NCBI RefSeq assembly: GCF_016919445.1
Contig: NZ_CP070356.1
Span: 1,309,501-1,373,500, forward strand
Origin: Pseudomonas sp. PDNC002
GTDB lineage: Bacteria; Pseudomonadota; Gammaproteobacteria; Pseudomonadales; Pseudomonadaceae
Reading direction: 5' to 3'
Length of the DNA stretch: 64,000 nt
Notes under the pieces: model-generated
The model's database searches: none
Told to the model about the DNA's origin: nothing
The model's input: the letters and a program-made list of their open reading frames with translations, nothing else
Part shown: one piece after another, positions 26,631 through 35,223 of the stretch
Numbering within the stretch: position 1 is the stretch's first letter
How the letters are laid out: each line of letters begins with the position of its first letter
Made by a program: the position numbers and the translations under genes

Positions 26631-29179
26631 TACAGTGGACCTTCTTTCGAGTTCGGAGCAGGTGGATTTCCCCTCACCCCAGCCCTGGCTGCGCGCCCCG
26701 CTCGGAGGGAGAGGGGGCCGTCCGCTGCAACGGTCGCGAACGTCGCGGTACCGGAGGCCGTAGCTACCGGCTGAATCGGTGGGCTCGTTTCACACCGATC
26801 AGTCCCCTCTCCCGCTTGCGGGAGAGGGTTAGGGTGAGGGCGCTCTTGCTCAATCCGCCGCATCGCCTCACAGGCCCAGAGTACCCGCTCCGGCGTCGCC
26901 GGCGTATCCAGGTCGGGACTCACGCGATAGTCCGCGAGGCTGGCGATGGCGTCGCGCAGCGCCGACCACACCGAGATCGCCAGCATGAACGGCGGTTCGC
27001 CCACGGCCTTGGACAGGTACACGCTGTCCTCTTCGTTGGGGCGGTCGAACAGCGTCACGCGGAAGTCCTCCGGCGTATCGCTCGCCGCCGGAATCTTGTA
27101 GGTCGCAGGGCCCACGGTGAGCAGCTTGCCGGCGGCATCCCAGCGCAGCTCCTCGGTGGTCAGCCAGCCCATGCCCTGGATGAAGCCGCCCTCGATCTGA
27201 CCAATGTCGATGGCCGGATTCAGGCTGCGGCCGACGTCATGGAGGATGTCCACGCGCCGCACGCGGTACTCGCCGGTGAGCGTGTCGACCTCCACCTCGG
27301 ACACCGCCGCGCCGTAGGCGAAGTAGAAGAACGGATGGCCCTGGCCTTTCTCGCGGTCGTAGAAGATTTTCGGCGTGCGATAGAAACCGGTGGCGGAAAG
27401 CTGGATACGCGCGAAGTAGGCGGCCTGGATGACCTCGACGAAATCCAGGTGCCGTGTTCCCACCGTTATGCCGCCGTGTTCGAAACGGACCTCCTGCGGC
27501 TTCACCCCGTCGCGTTCGGCGAGAAAATCGACCAGCCGCTTCTTCAGCGTACGCGCCGCATCGCGGGCGGCCATGCCGTTCAGGTCGGTACCGCTGGAGG
27601 CGGCGGTGGGCGAGGTGTTGGGCACCTTGTCGGTGCGCGTCGCGGTGATCACCACGCGCTCCAGCGGCACCTGGAATTCCTCGGCGACGATCTGCGCCAC
27701 CTTGATGTTCAGCCCCTGGCCCATCTCGGTACCGCCGTGGTTCAGCTGAATGCTGCCATCGGTGTAGAGGTGGACCAGCGCGCCGGCCTGGTTGAGGTGC
27801 TGCGCGGTGAAGGAGATGCCGAACTTTACCGGCGTCAGCGCGAGGCCTTTCTTCAGCACTGGGCTGCGCGCGTTGAAGTCATGGATCGCCGAGCGGCGCG
27901 TGGCGTAGTCGCTGCTCGCCTCCAGGCGCGCGATCAGCTCGCCCAGCAGGTTGTGCTCGACCTTCTGGTGATACGGCGTCAGCTCGCGCCCCATTCCGCC
28001 GTAGAGATTGAGTTTGCGCACGTCGAGCGGGTCCTTGCCCACCGCGCGGGCGATGTCGTCCATGGCGCGCTCGATGATCATCATTCCCTGCGGCCCGCCG
28101 AAGCCGCGGAAGGCGGTGTGCGAGACGATGTTGGTGAAGCTGCGGTAGCCGGAGATGGCCACGTCGGGGATGAAGTAGGCGTTGTCGGCGTGGAACATCG
28201 CGCGGTCGACGATGGCGTCGGAGAGGTCCGGTGAATGGCCGCAATCGCCGACCACTTCCAGCTGCGCGGCGAGCAGCCGGCCCTCGTCGTCGAAGCCGAT
28301 GCGGTAACGGTTGTGGAACGGGTGGCGCTTGCCGGTCAGGCGCATGTCGTCCGCGCGTGGCAGGCGCAGTTTCACGGCGCGGCCGGTCTTGTGCGCGAGC
28401 AACGCGGCGAGGCAGGCGAAGGGGGCGGCCTGGGTTTCCTTGCCGCCGAAGCCGCCGCCCATGCGCCGCACTTCCACCGTGACCTTGGCCAGCGGAATCG
28501 CCAGCACTTCGGCCACCAGCTTCTGCACTTCGCTCGGGTGCTGGCTGGAAGTGTGCACCAGCATGCCGCCATCATCGGTGGGCAGCGCCAGGGAGGCCTG
28601 GCCTTCGAGGTAGAAGTGCTCTTGGCCGCCGATGAACTGGCGAGCCTCCAGCACTCGCGGAGCGCGCGCCAGGGCGCTGTCGGCATCGCCACGGCGCATG
28701 TGGTGCGGCGGGCGGACGAAGCGCTCCTCGGCCTTGGCCTGGAGCGGATCGATCAGCGGGATTTCCGTCGCGTACTCCACCTTGGCCAGGCGCGCGGCGC
28801 GACGTGCCTGGACCAGTGTCTCGGCGGCGACGGCGAACAGTGCCTGGCCGTGGTACTTGACCCGGTCGCCGGCCAGCAGCGGATCGCCGGGGAAGACCGG
28901 GCCGATGTCGGTGTGGCCAGGCACGTCGGCGAGCGTCAGTACGGCCACCACGCCAGGCGCGCGACGCACGGCGTCGAGGTCGAGGGAAAGTACGCCGCCA
29001 CAGGCGATTTCAGTGATGCCGACAGCGGCGTGCAACAGGTCGCGCGGCTCCTTCAGGTCATCCACATAGCGGGCGGCGCCGGTGACGTGCAACGTCGCGC
29101 TGTCGTGTTCGCGGGGCTGTCCCGCGCTGTGTACGGCGGCCGCCACGCCGTTGCTGGCCAGCGGTGGCAGGCTACGCAT
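26630..29179 (-). CDS. xdhB: Xanthine dehydrogenase large (molybdopterin) subunit XdhB
   Basis: 849 residues. XdhB holds the molybdenum cofactor and oxidises hypoxanthine to xanthine and xanthine to urate. Visible marks are RMGGGFGGKET, AFRGFGGPQG, the MoCo segment GTEMGQGLNIK, the GRSLNPAIDIGQIEGGF region and the catalytic glutamate in KAVGEPP. ATG at 29179 has a GGAGG site 6 nt upstream and overlaps the xdhA stop by 8 nt. The last ~70 residues (from RPHPNPLPQAGEG) are not part of the family: they are translated from fold-back repeat copy 3. The frame stays open through the repeat and the stop still overlaps xdhC. Confidence 0.94.
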   Translation of the reverse strand: MRSLPPLASNGVAAAVHSAGQPREHDSATLHVTGAARYVDDLKEPRDLLHAAVGITEIACGGVLSLDLDAVRRAPGVVAVLTLADVPGHTDIGPVFPGDPLLAGDRVKYHGQALFAVAAETLVQARRAARLAKVEYATEIPLIDPLQAKAEERFVRPPHHMRRGDADSALARAPRVLEARQFIGGQEHFYLEGQASLALPTDDGGMLVHTSSQHPSEVQKLVAEVLAIPLAKVTVEVRRMGGGFGGKETQAAPFACLAALLAHKTGRAVKLRLPRADDMRLTGKRHPFHNRYRIGFDDEGRLLAAQLEVVGDCGHSPDLSDAIVDRAMFHADNAYFIPDVAISGYRSFTNIVSHTAFRGFGGPQGMMIIERAMDDIARAVGKDPLDVRKLNLYGGMGRELTPYHQKVEHNLLGELIARLEASSDYATRRSAIHDFNARSPVLKKGLALTPVKFGISFTAQHLNQAGALVHLYTDGSIQLNHGGTEMGQGLNIKVAQIVAEEFQVPLERVVITATRTDKVPNTSPTAASSGTDLNGMAARDAARTLKKRLVDFLAERDGVKPQEVRFEHGGITVGTRHLDFVEVIQAAYFARIQLSATGFYRTPKIFYDREKGQGHPFFYFAYGAAVSEVEVDTLTGEYRVRRVDILHDVGRSLNPAIDIGQIEGGFIQGMGWLTTEELRWDAAGKLLTVGPATYKIPAASDTPEDFRVTLFDRPNEEDSVYLSKAVGEPPFMLAISVWSALRDAIASLADYRVSPDLDTPATPERVLWACEAMRRIEQERPHPNPLPQAGEGTDRCETSPPIQPVATASGTATFATVAADGPLSLRAGRAARAGVRGNPPAPNSKEGPL
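26671..26840. repeat. Fold-back repeat family A, copy 3, inside the 3' end of xdhB
   Basis: The left arm CCCTCACCCCAGCCCTGGCTGCGCGCC carries the same GC-rich variant segment as copy 1 in opposite orientation. The right arm ends GGGAGAGGGTTAGGGTGAGGG. It lies wholly within the xdhB reading frame and encodes most of its extra C-terminal tail. Confidence 0.87.
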
Positions 29180-30596
29180 GGTGCACCTCCGCAAGGCTCG
29201 GAGCCCACTCCAGTAATGCTCGTTGCAGCAGGTTCTGCGCTACCTTCAGGCGATAGGCGGCGCTGGCGCGCAGGTCGTCGATGGGCTGGAAGTCCTCGGG
29301 GATGGCCGCCTGGGCCGCCGCGACCGCCGCCGCGTCGAATGGCCTGCCGCGCAGGGCCGCTTCGCTGTGCGCGCCGCGCTGCGCGGTGGCCGCCATGCCG
29401 CCACAGGCCAGGCGTGCATCGCTCACCACGCCGTTGGCATCGAGGTCGAGGCGCAACGCCAGGCACACGGAGGAAATGTCGTCGTCGCGGCGCTTGGAGA
29501 TCTTGTCGACGCGGAAGCGCTGATGGTCGCGCAGACGCGGAATTCGCACCGCCTCGATGTACTCGCCCGGTTGCAGGATGGTCTGGCGGTAGCCGGTGAA
29601 AAAGCCATCGACGGGCACGTCGCGCACCTCGCCCGCGCGGCGCAGCCGCAGGCAGGCATCCAGTGCCAGCAGCACCGGTGGCAGGTCGCCGATGGGCGAG
29701 GCGTTGGCGATGTTGCCGCCCAGCGTGCCGCGCTGGCGAATCTGCAGCGATCCTAGGCGTTCGAGCAGGTCGCCGAGGCCGGGGAATTCCGCCAGCGCGT
29801 CGAGGCAATCGACATAGGGGCGCGCGGCGCCGATCAGCAGGTGATCGGGGTGGATTTCCAGGCGCTGGAGTTCGCCCAGACGATCGAGGTGGATCAGCGC
29901 CGGGAAGGGTTTCAGGTTCTGCGTGGCGTCCAGTGCCAGGTCGGTGCCGCCGGCAATCAGACGTGCCTGTGGATGGCGCTGCAGCAGGTCGTCCAGTTCG
30001 TCCAGGGAGGTGGGCAGCCAGGCCATCGCGGCCCCCTCCTGCAGCGTGCCGCTGGCCGGCATATCGCGCAGGCGAGCGAGCGTCAGCGTGGCATTTCGCT
30101 GGAAGGCATCCGCACAGGGCTGTTCGGCGATCTGCGTGGCGGCATCGAGGATCGGCCGGTAGCCGGTGCAGCGGCACAGGTTGCCGGACAGCGCCGTCAG
30201 CGCGGACTCACGATCATGCGCGATCGGTGAGTGGCGCCAGGCGAACAGTGACATGACGATGCCCGGCGTGCAGAAGCCGCACTGCGAGCCGTGGCAGTCC
30301 ACCATCGCTTGCTGCACCGGGTGTAGTGCGCCGCCTTCGGCCAGGTGCTCGACCGTCAGCACCTGGCGCCCGTGCACGGCGCCAAGCAGGGTGATGCAGG
30401 CATTCACCGCGCGATAGCGCAGCGTGTCGCCGTCGCTTTCGACCAGCACCACGGTACAGGCGCCGCAGTCGCCCGAGGCGCAACCTTCCTTGGTGCCGGT
30501 TCGCCCCAGATGGGTGCGCAGGTAGTCGAGCAGGCTCGTTTCCGGTGCCAGGCCATCGACTTGTACTCGCTCGTCGCCGAGCAGAAATTCGATCAT
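29172..30596 (-). CDS. xdhA: Xanthine dehydrogenase small (FeS/FAD) subunit XdhA
   Basis: 474 residues. XdhA carries two [2Fe-2S] clusters and FAD and passes electrons to NAD+. The N-terminal ferredoxin-like domain has Cys39, Cys44 and Cys47 (GCASGDCGAC), then QCGFCTPG and NLCRCTGYRP for the second cluster. The FAD domain shows RLIAGGTDLAL and the GTLGGNIANASPIGDLPP motif, and the C-terminal CO_deh_flav domain is complete. It is the first gene of xdhABC, read away from the ABC transporter operon. A sigma-54-like promoter with a RutR-like site over its start point lies upstream. Confidence 0.95.
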   Translation of the reverse strand: MIEFLLGDERVQVDGLAPETSLLDYLRTHLGRTGTKEGCASGDCGACTVVLVESDGDTLRYRAVNACITLLGAVHGRQVLTVEHLAEGGALHPVQQAMVDCHGSQCGFCTPGIVMSLFAWRHSPIAHDRESALTALSGNLCRCTGYRPILDAATQIAEQPCADAFQRNATLTLARLRDMPASGTLQEGAAMAWLPTSLDELDDLLQRHPQARLIAGGTDLALDATQNLKPFPALIHLDRLGELQRLEIHPDHLLIGAARPYVDCLDALAEFPGLGDLLERLGSLQIRQRGTLGGNIANASPIGDLPPVLLALDACLRLRRAGEVRDVPVDGFFTGYRQTILQPGEYIEAVRIPRLRDHQRFRVDKISKRRDDDISSVCLALRLDLDANGVVSDARLACGGMAATAQRGAHSEAALRGRPFDAAAVAAAQAAIPEDFQPIDDLRASAAYRLKVAQNLLQRALLEWAPSLAEVHHA

Positions 30597-30658
30597 GGGG
30601 AGTCCTCGTCATCACGCGAGGCGCTGCGGCCGGAAGGCTCTCGGACGCCCCGCTAAAG

Positions 30659-30674
30659 CTGTCCACATGGTCAG
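30659..30674 (-). promoter_or_regulatory. RutR-like operator at the xdhA start point
   Basis: CTGTCCA-CA-TGGTCAG matches TTGACCA-n2-TGGTCAA at 11 of 14 positions. It covers the predicted xdhA transcription start (~30668), a good location for repression. Confidence 0.5.
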
Positions 30675-30679
30675 ATAAA

Positions 30680-30695
30680 GCAGAAATCCTGCCAG
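30680..30695 (-). promoter_or_regulatory. Sigma-54-like promoter of xdhABC
   Basis: On the minus strand CTGGCAGGATTTCTGCT has GG (30693-30692) and GC (30681-30680) exactly 10 nt apart. The -12 core is CTGC rather than TTGC. Transcription would start near 30668 with a ~72-nt leader. Confidence 0.5.
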
Positions 30696-30741
30696 GACGA
30701 TGTGGCGGGCCCTCAAGGCAAGCATAGGCTCGGGCGAGTTT

Positions 30742-30757
30742 TTGACCAGCTGGCCAG
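30742..30757 (+). promoter_or_regulatory. RutR-like operator at the nucleoside ABC transporter promoter
   Basis: TTGACCA-GC-TGGCCAG matches TTGACCA-n2-TGGTCAA at 12 of 14 positions, the best in the window. It overlaps the -24 element of the sigma-54 promoter. Confidence 0.55.
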
Positions 30758-30766
30758 GAACTTGCT
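30750..30766 (+). promoter_or_regulatory. Sigma-54 promoter of the nucleoside ABC transporter operon
   Basis: CTGGCCAGGAACTTGCT has GG (30752-30753) and GC (30764-30765) exactly 10 nt apart with TGGC and TTGC cores. The start would be near 30777, 30 nt before the ATG. Confidence 0.65.
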
Positions 30767-30806
30767 ACGTCCGGGCACTGGTGAATTCCCGACCGAGCCC
30801 GACCCC

Positions 30807-32330
30807 ATGACCCATCCCGTACCGCCACGCCTGGAACTGCGCGCCATCAGCAAGCGCTATCCGGGTTGCCTGGCCAACGATCGCGTCGACCTGCGCATCG
30901 AGCCCGGCGAAATCCACGCATTGCTCGGCGAGAACGGCGCTGGCAAGAGCACCCTGATGAAGATCATCTACGGCGTGGTCCGCCCCGATGGCGGCGAGTT
31001 GCTGTGGGACGGCGCGACGGCGACCGTGAAGGACCCCGCCCAGGCCCGCGCGCTGGGCATCGGCATGGTGTTCCAGCACTTCTCGCTGTTCGAGACCTTG
31101 AGCGTCGCGCAGAACATCGCCCTGGCGCTCGGCGCCGATGCCGGCACGCCGCAGCAGTTGGCGCCGCGCATCCGTGAAGTATCGCAGCGCTACGGCATGC
31201 CGCTGGAACCGCAGCGGCTGGTGCACAGCCTGTCCATTGGCGAGCGCCAGCGGGTGGAGATCGTCCGGTGCCTGATGCAGGACATCCGCCTGCTGATCCT
31301 CGACGAGCCGACGTCGGTGCTGACCCCGCAGGAGGCCGACGACCTGTTTGCCGTGCTGCGCAGGCTGTCGGCGGAAGGCTGCAGCATCCTCTTCATCAGC
31401 CACAAGCTGGGTGAGGTACGCGCGCTCTGCGAACGTGCCACGGTGCTGCGCGGCGGTCGCGTCGCCGGCGCTTGCGTTCCGGCGCAGTGCAGCGATCTGG
31501 AGCTGGCGCGATTGATGGTCGGGGATACCGAAGGCCTTGCGGCGCGGTATCCGAAGGTGCGCGGCAGCCAGGATTTTCTCCAGGTGCGGGATCTGCATTG
31601 GCACAACGACGATCCCTTCGGCGTGTCCTTCGAAGGTCTCGACCTCGACGTGCGCAGCGGCGAAATCGTTGGCATTGCCGGGGTCGCCGGCAACGGCCAG
31701 GACGAACTGCTGGCGCTGCTCAGCGGCGAAGTGCGGCTGCGCGAGGCGCGGGCGATCCGCCTGGACGGCGAGGCCATCGCCCACCTGCCGCCGGACGCGC
31801 GACGCGCACGCGGCCAGGCATTCGTGCCGGCAGAGCGCCTGGGCCACGGCGCGGTGCCGGAGATGAGCCTGGCGGACAACGGGCTGCTCACTGGCTTCCA
31901 GCAGGGGCTCCTGCGCCATGGGCTGATCGATCGGCGCAAGGTACTGGCCTTCGCCGAAGCCATCATCCAGCGCTTCGGTGTGAAGACGCCGGACGCGCAG
32001 ACCGCGGCGCGCAGCCTGTCCGGCGGCAACCTGCAGAAGTTCATCCTTGGCCGCGAGATCCTCCAGCAGCCGCGCCTGCTGATCGCCGCGCACCCGACCT
32101 GGGGCGTCGACGTCGGCGCGGCGTCGGTGATCCATCGCGCACTGATCGCGCTGCGTGATGCCGGCGCGGCGATCCTGGTGATCTCCGAGGACCTCGACGA
32201 GCTGTTCCAGATCAGCGATCGCCTGGGCGCGCTATGCAGCGGGCGCCTGTCGCCGCTGGTGGACACCGCCGCCACCGATCCCCTCGCTGTCGGCCGCTGG
32301 ATGGCCGGGCAGTTCGACGCCGCCGCCTGA
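30807..32330 (+). CDS. Nucleoside-type ABC transporter ATP-binding protein (two ABC domains)
   Basis: 507 residues with two ATP-binding cassettes, as in sugar and BMP-type nucleoside transporters. The first has Walker A GENGAGKS, the signature LSIGERQRVEIV and Walker B LLILDEPTSVL. The second has a degenerate Walker A (GVAGNGQDE), signature LSGGNLQKFI and a Walker B-like LLIAAHPTWGVD. The degenerate second site is normal in this group. ATG at 30807 follows the predicted sigma-54 start by 30 nt; the ribosome site is weak. The permeases follow after 9 and 62 nt. It faces xdhA divergently, so purine nucleosides or bases are the likely cargo. Confidence 0.9.
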   Translation: MTHPVPPRLELRAISKRYPGCLANDRVDLRIEPGEIHALLGENGAGKSTLMKIIYGVVRPDGGELLWDGATATVKDPAQARALGIGMVFQHFSLFETLSVAQNIALALGADAGTPQQLAPRIREVSQRYGMPLEPQRLVHSLSIGERQRVEIVRCLMQDIRLLILDEPTSVLTPQEADDLFAVLRRLSAEGCSILFISHKLGEVRALCERATVLRGGRVAGACVPAQCSDLELARLMVGDTEGLAARYPKVRGSQDFLQVRDLHWHNDDPFGVSFEGLDLDVRSGEIVGIAGVAGNGQDELLALLSGEVRLREARAIRLDGEAIAHLPPDARRARGQAFVPAERLGHGAVPEMSLADNGLLTGFQQGLLRHGLIDRRKVLAFAEAIIQRFGVKTPDAQTAARSLSGGNLQKFILGREILQQPRLLIAAHPTWGVDVGAASVIHRALIALRDAGAAILVISEDLDELFQISDRLGALCSGRLSPLVDTAATDPLAVGRWMAGQFDAAA

Positions 32331-32339
32331 GGAACCGAC

Positions 32340-33443
32340 ATGCTGATTTCCCTCGAACCCCGTGGCCAGCAATCGCGCGCCATGCTGTTTGTCTCGCCGC
32401 TGCTGGCGGGCGTGCTGACGCTGCTGTGCGGCTCGGCGTTGTTCGCCTTCCTCGGCCACGATCCGCTGGCGACCCTGCACACGGTGCTGATCGAGCCGGT
32501 CAAGGACTGGTATGGCGTCGGTGAGCTGCTGGTCAAGGCCATGCCCATCCTGCTCTGTGCGCTGGGTCTGGCGTTGGCCTACCAGGCGCGTATCTGGAAC
32601 ATCGGCGCCGAGGGCCAGTTGCTGATCGGCGCACTGGCCGGCAGTGCCATGGCGCTGCAGTTGCTGGAGTGGGAAAGCCGCTGGGCGCTGGTCTGGGTAC
32701 TGGCAGCCGGGGTGCTCGGTGGTGCGGCCTGGGCGGGACTCGCGGCGTGGCTGCGCACGCGCTTCAACGCCAACGAGATCCTCACCACCATCATGCTCAA
32801 CTACATCGCGCTGAACCTGCTGCTGTACTGCGTGCACGGTCCGCTGAAGGACCCGGAAGGCTTCAACTTCCCGCAATCGGCGATGTTCGGCCAGGCCAGC
32901 CTGCTGCCGGTACTGTTCGAGGACAGCCGGGTGCACATCGGCGCGCTGTTCGGGCTGTTCGCCCTGGTGCTGGTCTGGGTGCTGGTGCAGCGCAGCTTTC
33001 TCGGCTTCCAGATCAAGGTGCTGGGGCTGGACCGGCGCGCCGCCGGCTTCGTCGGTTTCCGCGAGAAGCGCCTGGTATGGATCGCCCTGTTGCTGTCCGG
33101 TGCGCTGGCGGGGCTGGCGGGTGTCTGCGAGGTCGCCGGGCCCATCGGCCAACTGGTGCCGCAGGTCTCGCCCGGCTATGGCTATGCGGCGATCACCGTG
33201 GCCTTCCTCGGTCGCTTGAATCCTTTCGGCATTCTCTTCGCCAGCCTGTTGATGGCGCTGCTTTACCTGGGCGGAGAGACGGCGCAGATGAGCCTCAACC
33301 TGCCGCTGGCGCTGACCGGATTGTTCCAGGGAATGATGCTGTTCTTCCTGCTCGCCTGTGACGTGCTGATTCTCTATCGGCCGCGTCTGGCGCGCGGATT
33401 TCGGTTGCGCGCGTGGGCGTTCCGGCAGGGCGCCGCCGTCTGA
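32340..33443 (+). CDS. BMP-type nucleoside ABC transporter permease 1
   Basis: 367 residues, about ten predicted transmembrane helices, BPD_transp_2 family. Conserved segments are AMPILLCALGLALAYQARIWNIGAEGQL, FNANEILTTIMLNYIAL and GYGYAAITVAFLGRLNP (given by their cores). Members (YufP/NupP type) import nucleosides. It starts 9 nt after the ATPase gene and is followed by the second permease. Substrate is inferred from family and context. Confidence 0.9.
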   Translation: MLISLEPRGQQSRAMLFVSPLLAGVLTLLCGSALFAFLGHDPLATLHTVLIEPVKDWYGVGELLVKAMPILLCALGLALAYQARIWNIGAEGQLLIGALAGSAMALQLLEWESRWALVWVLAAGVLGGAAWAGLAAWLRTRFNANEILTTIMLNYIALNLLLYCVHGPLKDPEGFNFPQSAMFGQASLLPVLFEDSRVHIGALFGLFALVLVWVLVQRSFLGFQIKVLGLDRRAAGFVGFREKRLVWIALLLSGALAGLAGVCEVAGPIGQLVPQVSPGYGYAAITVAFLGRLNPFGILFASLLMALLYLGGETAQMSLNLPLALTGLFQGMMLFFLLACDVLILYRPRLARGFRLRAWAFRQGAAV

Positions 33444-33505
33444 CGACCCTTGTTCCGTGCGGCGCGCGCAGGCTCGCCTGCGCAGGAAAACTATTCGGAG
33501 TGGTG

Positions 33506-34432
33506 ATGGATATCGATCTGCTGACCAACGTGCTGTTCGCCATGGTGCGCACTGGCACGCCGCTGCTGCTGGTGGCCCTGGGCGAACTGGTGTGCGAGAA
33601 GTCCGGGGTGCTCAACCTCGGCCAGGAAGGGATGATGCTGTTCGGCGCGGTGATCGGCTTCATGGTCGCCTTCAGCACCGGCAACCTGTGGCTGGGCGTG
33701 CTGTTCGCGATCCTCGCCGGGATGCTGCTGTCGTTGCTATTCGCCGGCGTGGCGCTGGGACTCAACGCCAACCAGGTGGCTTGCGGCCTGGCGCTGACCA
33801 TCTTCGGCGTCGGCCTGTCGTCCTTCGTCGGCGCCGCCTGGGTGGGCAAGCCGCTGCAGGGTTTTGCGCCGCTGGCGATTCCGTTGCTCTCGGAGCTACC
33901 GCTGCTGGGGCGCATGCTGTTCGCCCAGGACCTGCTGGTGTACCTGTCCTTCGGCTTGTTCGCGCTGGTGGCCTGGGTGCTGCTGAAGAGCCGTATCGGG
34001 CTGGTGATCCAGGCGGTGGGCGAGAACCCCGACGCGGCCAGCGCGATGGGGTTGCCGGTGCTTCGCGTGCGCACGCTGGCGGTGCTGTTCGGCGGCGGCA
34101 TGGCGGGGCTGGCAGGCGGCTATCTGTCGCTGGCCTACACCCCGATGTGGGCGGAGAACATGACCGCCGGCCGCGGCTGGATCGCCCTTGCGCTGGTGGT
34201 ATTCGCCAGTTGGCGGGTGTTCCGCGTGCTGCTCGGTGCCTGGCTGTTCGGCATCGCCAGTATCCTGCACCTGGTGGCCCAGGGTGTCGGCGTGGCGATC
34301 CCGGCGAACCTGTTGGCGATGCTGCCGTACGTCGCGACCATTGTTGTGCTGGTGCTGCTTTCGCGCGATGGTGTGCGCACTCGCCTGTTCGCGCCGGTTT
34401 CCTTGGGGCAGCCCTGGAAGGCCGGACATTGA
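33506..34432 (+). CDS. BMP-type nucleoside ABC transporter permease 2
   Basis: 308 residues, about eight to nine transmembrane helices, BPD_transp_2 family. The segments TPLLLVALGELVCEKSGVLNLGQEG, GENPDAASAMGLPV and GRGWIALALVVFASW (core parts) fit YufQ/NupQ-type permeases. ATG at 33506 has a GGAG site 5 nt upstream; a longer frame to 33413 overlaps permease 1 out of phase. It is the last gene of the operon; the next gene is ahpC. No BMP-type substrate-binding lipoprotein is encoded before or after it in this window. Confidence 0.9.
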   Translation: MDIDLLTNVLFAMVRTGTPLLLVALGELVCEKSGVLNLGQEGMMLFGAVIGFMVAFSTGNLWLGVLFAILAGMLLSLLFAGVALGLNANQVACGLALTIFGVGLSSFVGAAWVGKPLQGFAPLAIPLLSELPLLGRMLFAQDLLVYLSFGLFALVAWVLLKSRIGLVIQAVGENPDAASAMGLPVLRVRTLAVLFGGGMAGLAGGYLSLAYTPMWAENMTAGRGWIALALVVFASWRVFRVLLGAWLFGIASILHLVAQGVGVAIPANLLAMLPYVATIVVLVLLSRDGVRTRLFAPVSLGQPWKAGH

Positions 34433-34568
34433 GGCCCGGGGGCGGGTGTTCGTGTGTACGACGCGAGCGCCCTGGACGATAGGAATCTTCTTCCTTTTAT
34501 AGATGTCTCCATAGAGAGACTCAATGTCCGTAATGCCCTAAATCAATGGGCCTTTTCTGTCATCAGGC

Positions 34569-34574
34569 GATAAT
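34569..34574 (+). promoter_or_regulatory. Candidate -10 element of ahpC
   Basis: GATAAT with a weak -35, as often seen for OxyR-activated genes, giving a start near 34581 and a ~64-nt leader. ATAG tetramers upstream (34479, 34499, 34511) do not have the spacing of an OxyR site, so OxyR control is only a known-family expectation. Confidence 0.35.
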
Positions 34575-34644
34575 CTTCTAACTGTCGAATTTAAAACGAT
34601 CGACCCACTCGATTAAACGACAACTCTCTACGAGGAATTGCCTA

Positions 34645-35208
34645 ATGAACCTGATCAACACCCAAGTCCAACCGTTCAAGGTCAACGCTTTCCACAATGG
34701 CAAGTTCATCGAAGTCACCGAGCAGTCCCTGAAGGGCAAGTGGTCGGTTCTGATCTTCATGCCGGCAGCCTTCACCTTCAACTGCCCGACCGAGATCGAA
34801 GACGCCGCCAACAACTACGCTGCGTTCCGTGACGCTGGTACCGAGGTTTACATCGTGACCACCGACACCCACTTCTCCCACAAGGTGTGGCACGAAACCT
34901 CCCCGGCTGTTGGCAAGGCTCAGTTCCCGCTGATCGGCGACCCGACCCACCAGCTGACCAACGCTTTCGGCGTGCACATCCCGGAAGAAGGCCTGGCCCT
35001 GCGCGGCACCTTCGTGATCAACCCGGAAGGCGTGATCAAGACCGTCGAAATCCACTCCAACGAAATCGCTCGTGACGTTGGCGAGACCCTGCGCAAGCTG
35101 AAAGCTGCCCAGTACACCGCCGCTCACCCGGGCGAAGTTTGCCCGGCCAAGTGGAAAGAAGGCGAGAAGACCCTGGCTCCGTCCCTGGACCTGGTCGGCA
35201 AGATCTAA
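34645..35208 (+). CDS. ahpC: Alkyl hydroperoxide reductase peroxiredoxin AhpC
   Basis: 187 residues, typical 2-Cys peroxiredoxin. AhpC reduces H2O2 and organic hydroperoxides and is recharged by AhpF. The peroxidatic Cys47 is in FMPAAFTFNCPTE and the resolving Cys166 in GEVCPAKW. The usual ThrxxxCys arrangement is intact. A GAGGA ribosome site lies 8 nt upstream of ATG. Codons are strongly biased toward highly expressed usage. ahpF follows after ~200 nt that contain a perfect hairpin. Confidence 0.97.
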   Translation: MNLINTQVQPFKVNAFHNGKFIEVTEQSLKGKWSVLIFMPAAFTFNCPTEIEDAANNYAAFRDAGTEVYIVTTDTHFSHKVWHETSPAVGKAQFPLIGDPTHQLTNAFGVHIPEEGLALRGTFVINPEGVIKTVEIHSNEIARDVGETLRKLKAAQYTAAHPGEVCPAKWKEGEKTLAPSLDLVGKI

Positions 35209-35223
35209 GAACGGCCGGGAAGC

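Noticed and set aside
34479-34514. OxyR site upstream of ahpC
   Set aside because: ATAG tetramers occur, but their spacing is 20 and 12 nt rather than the required 11-nt periodicity.
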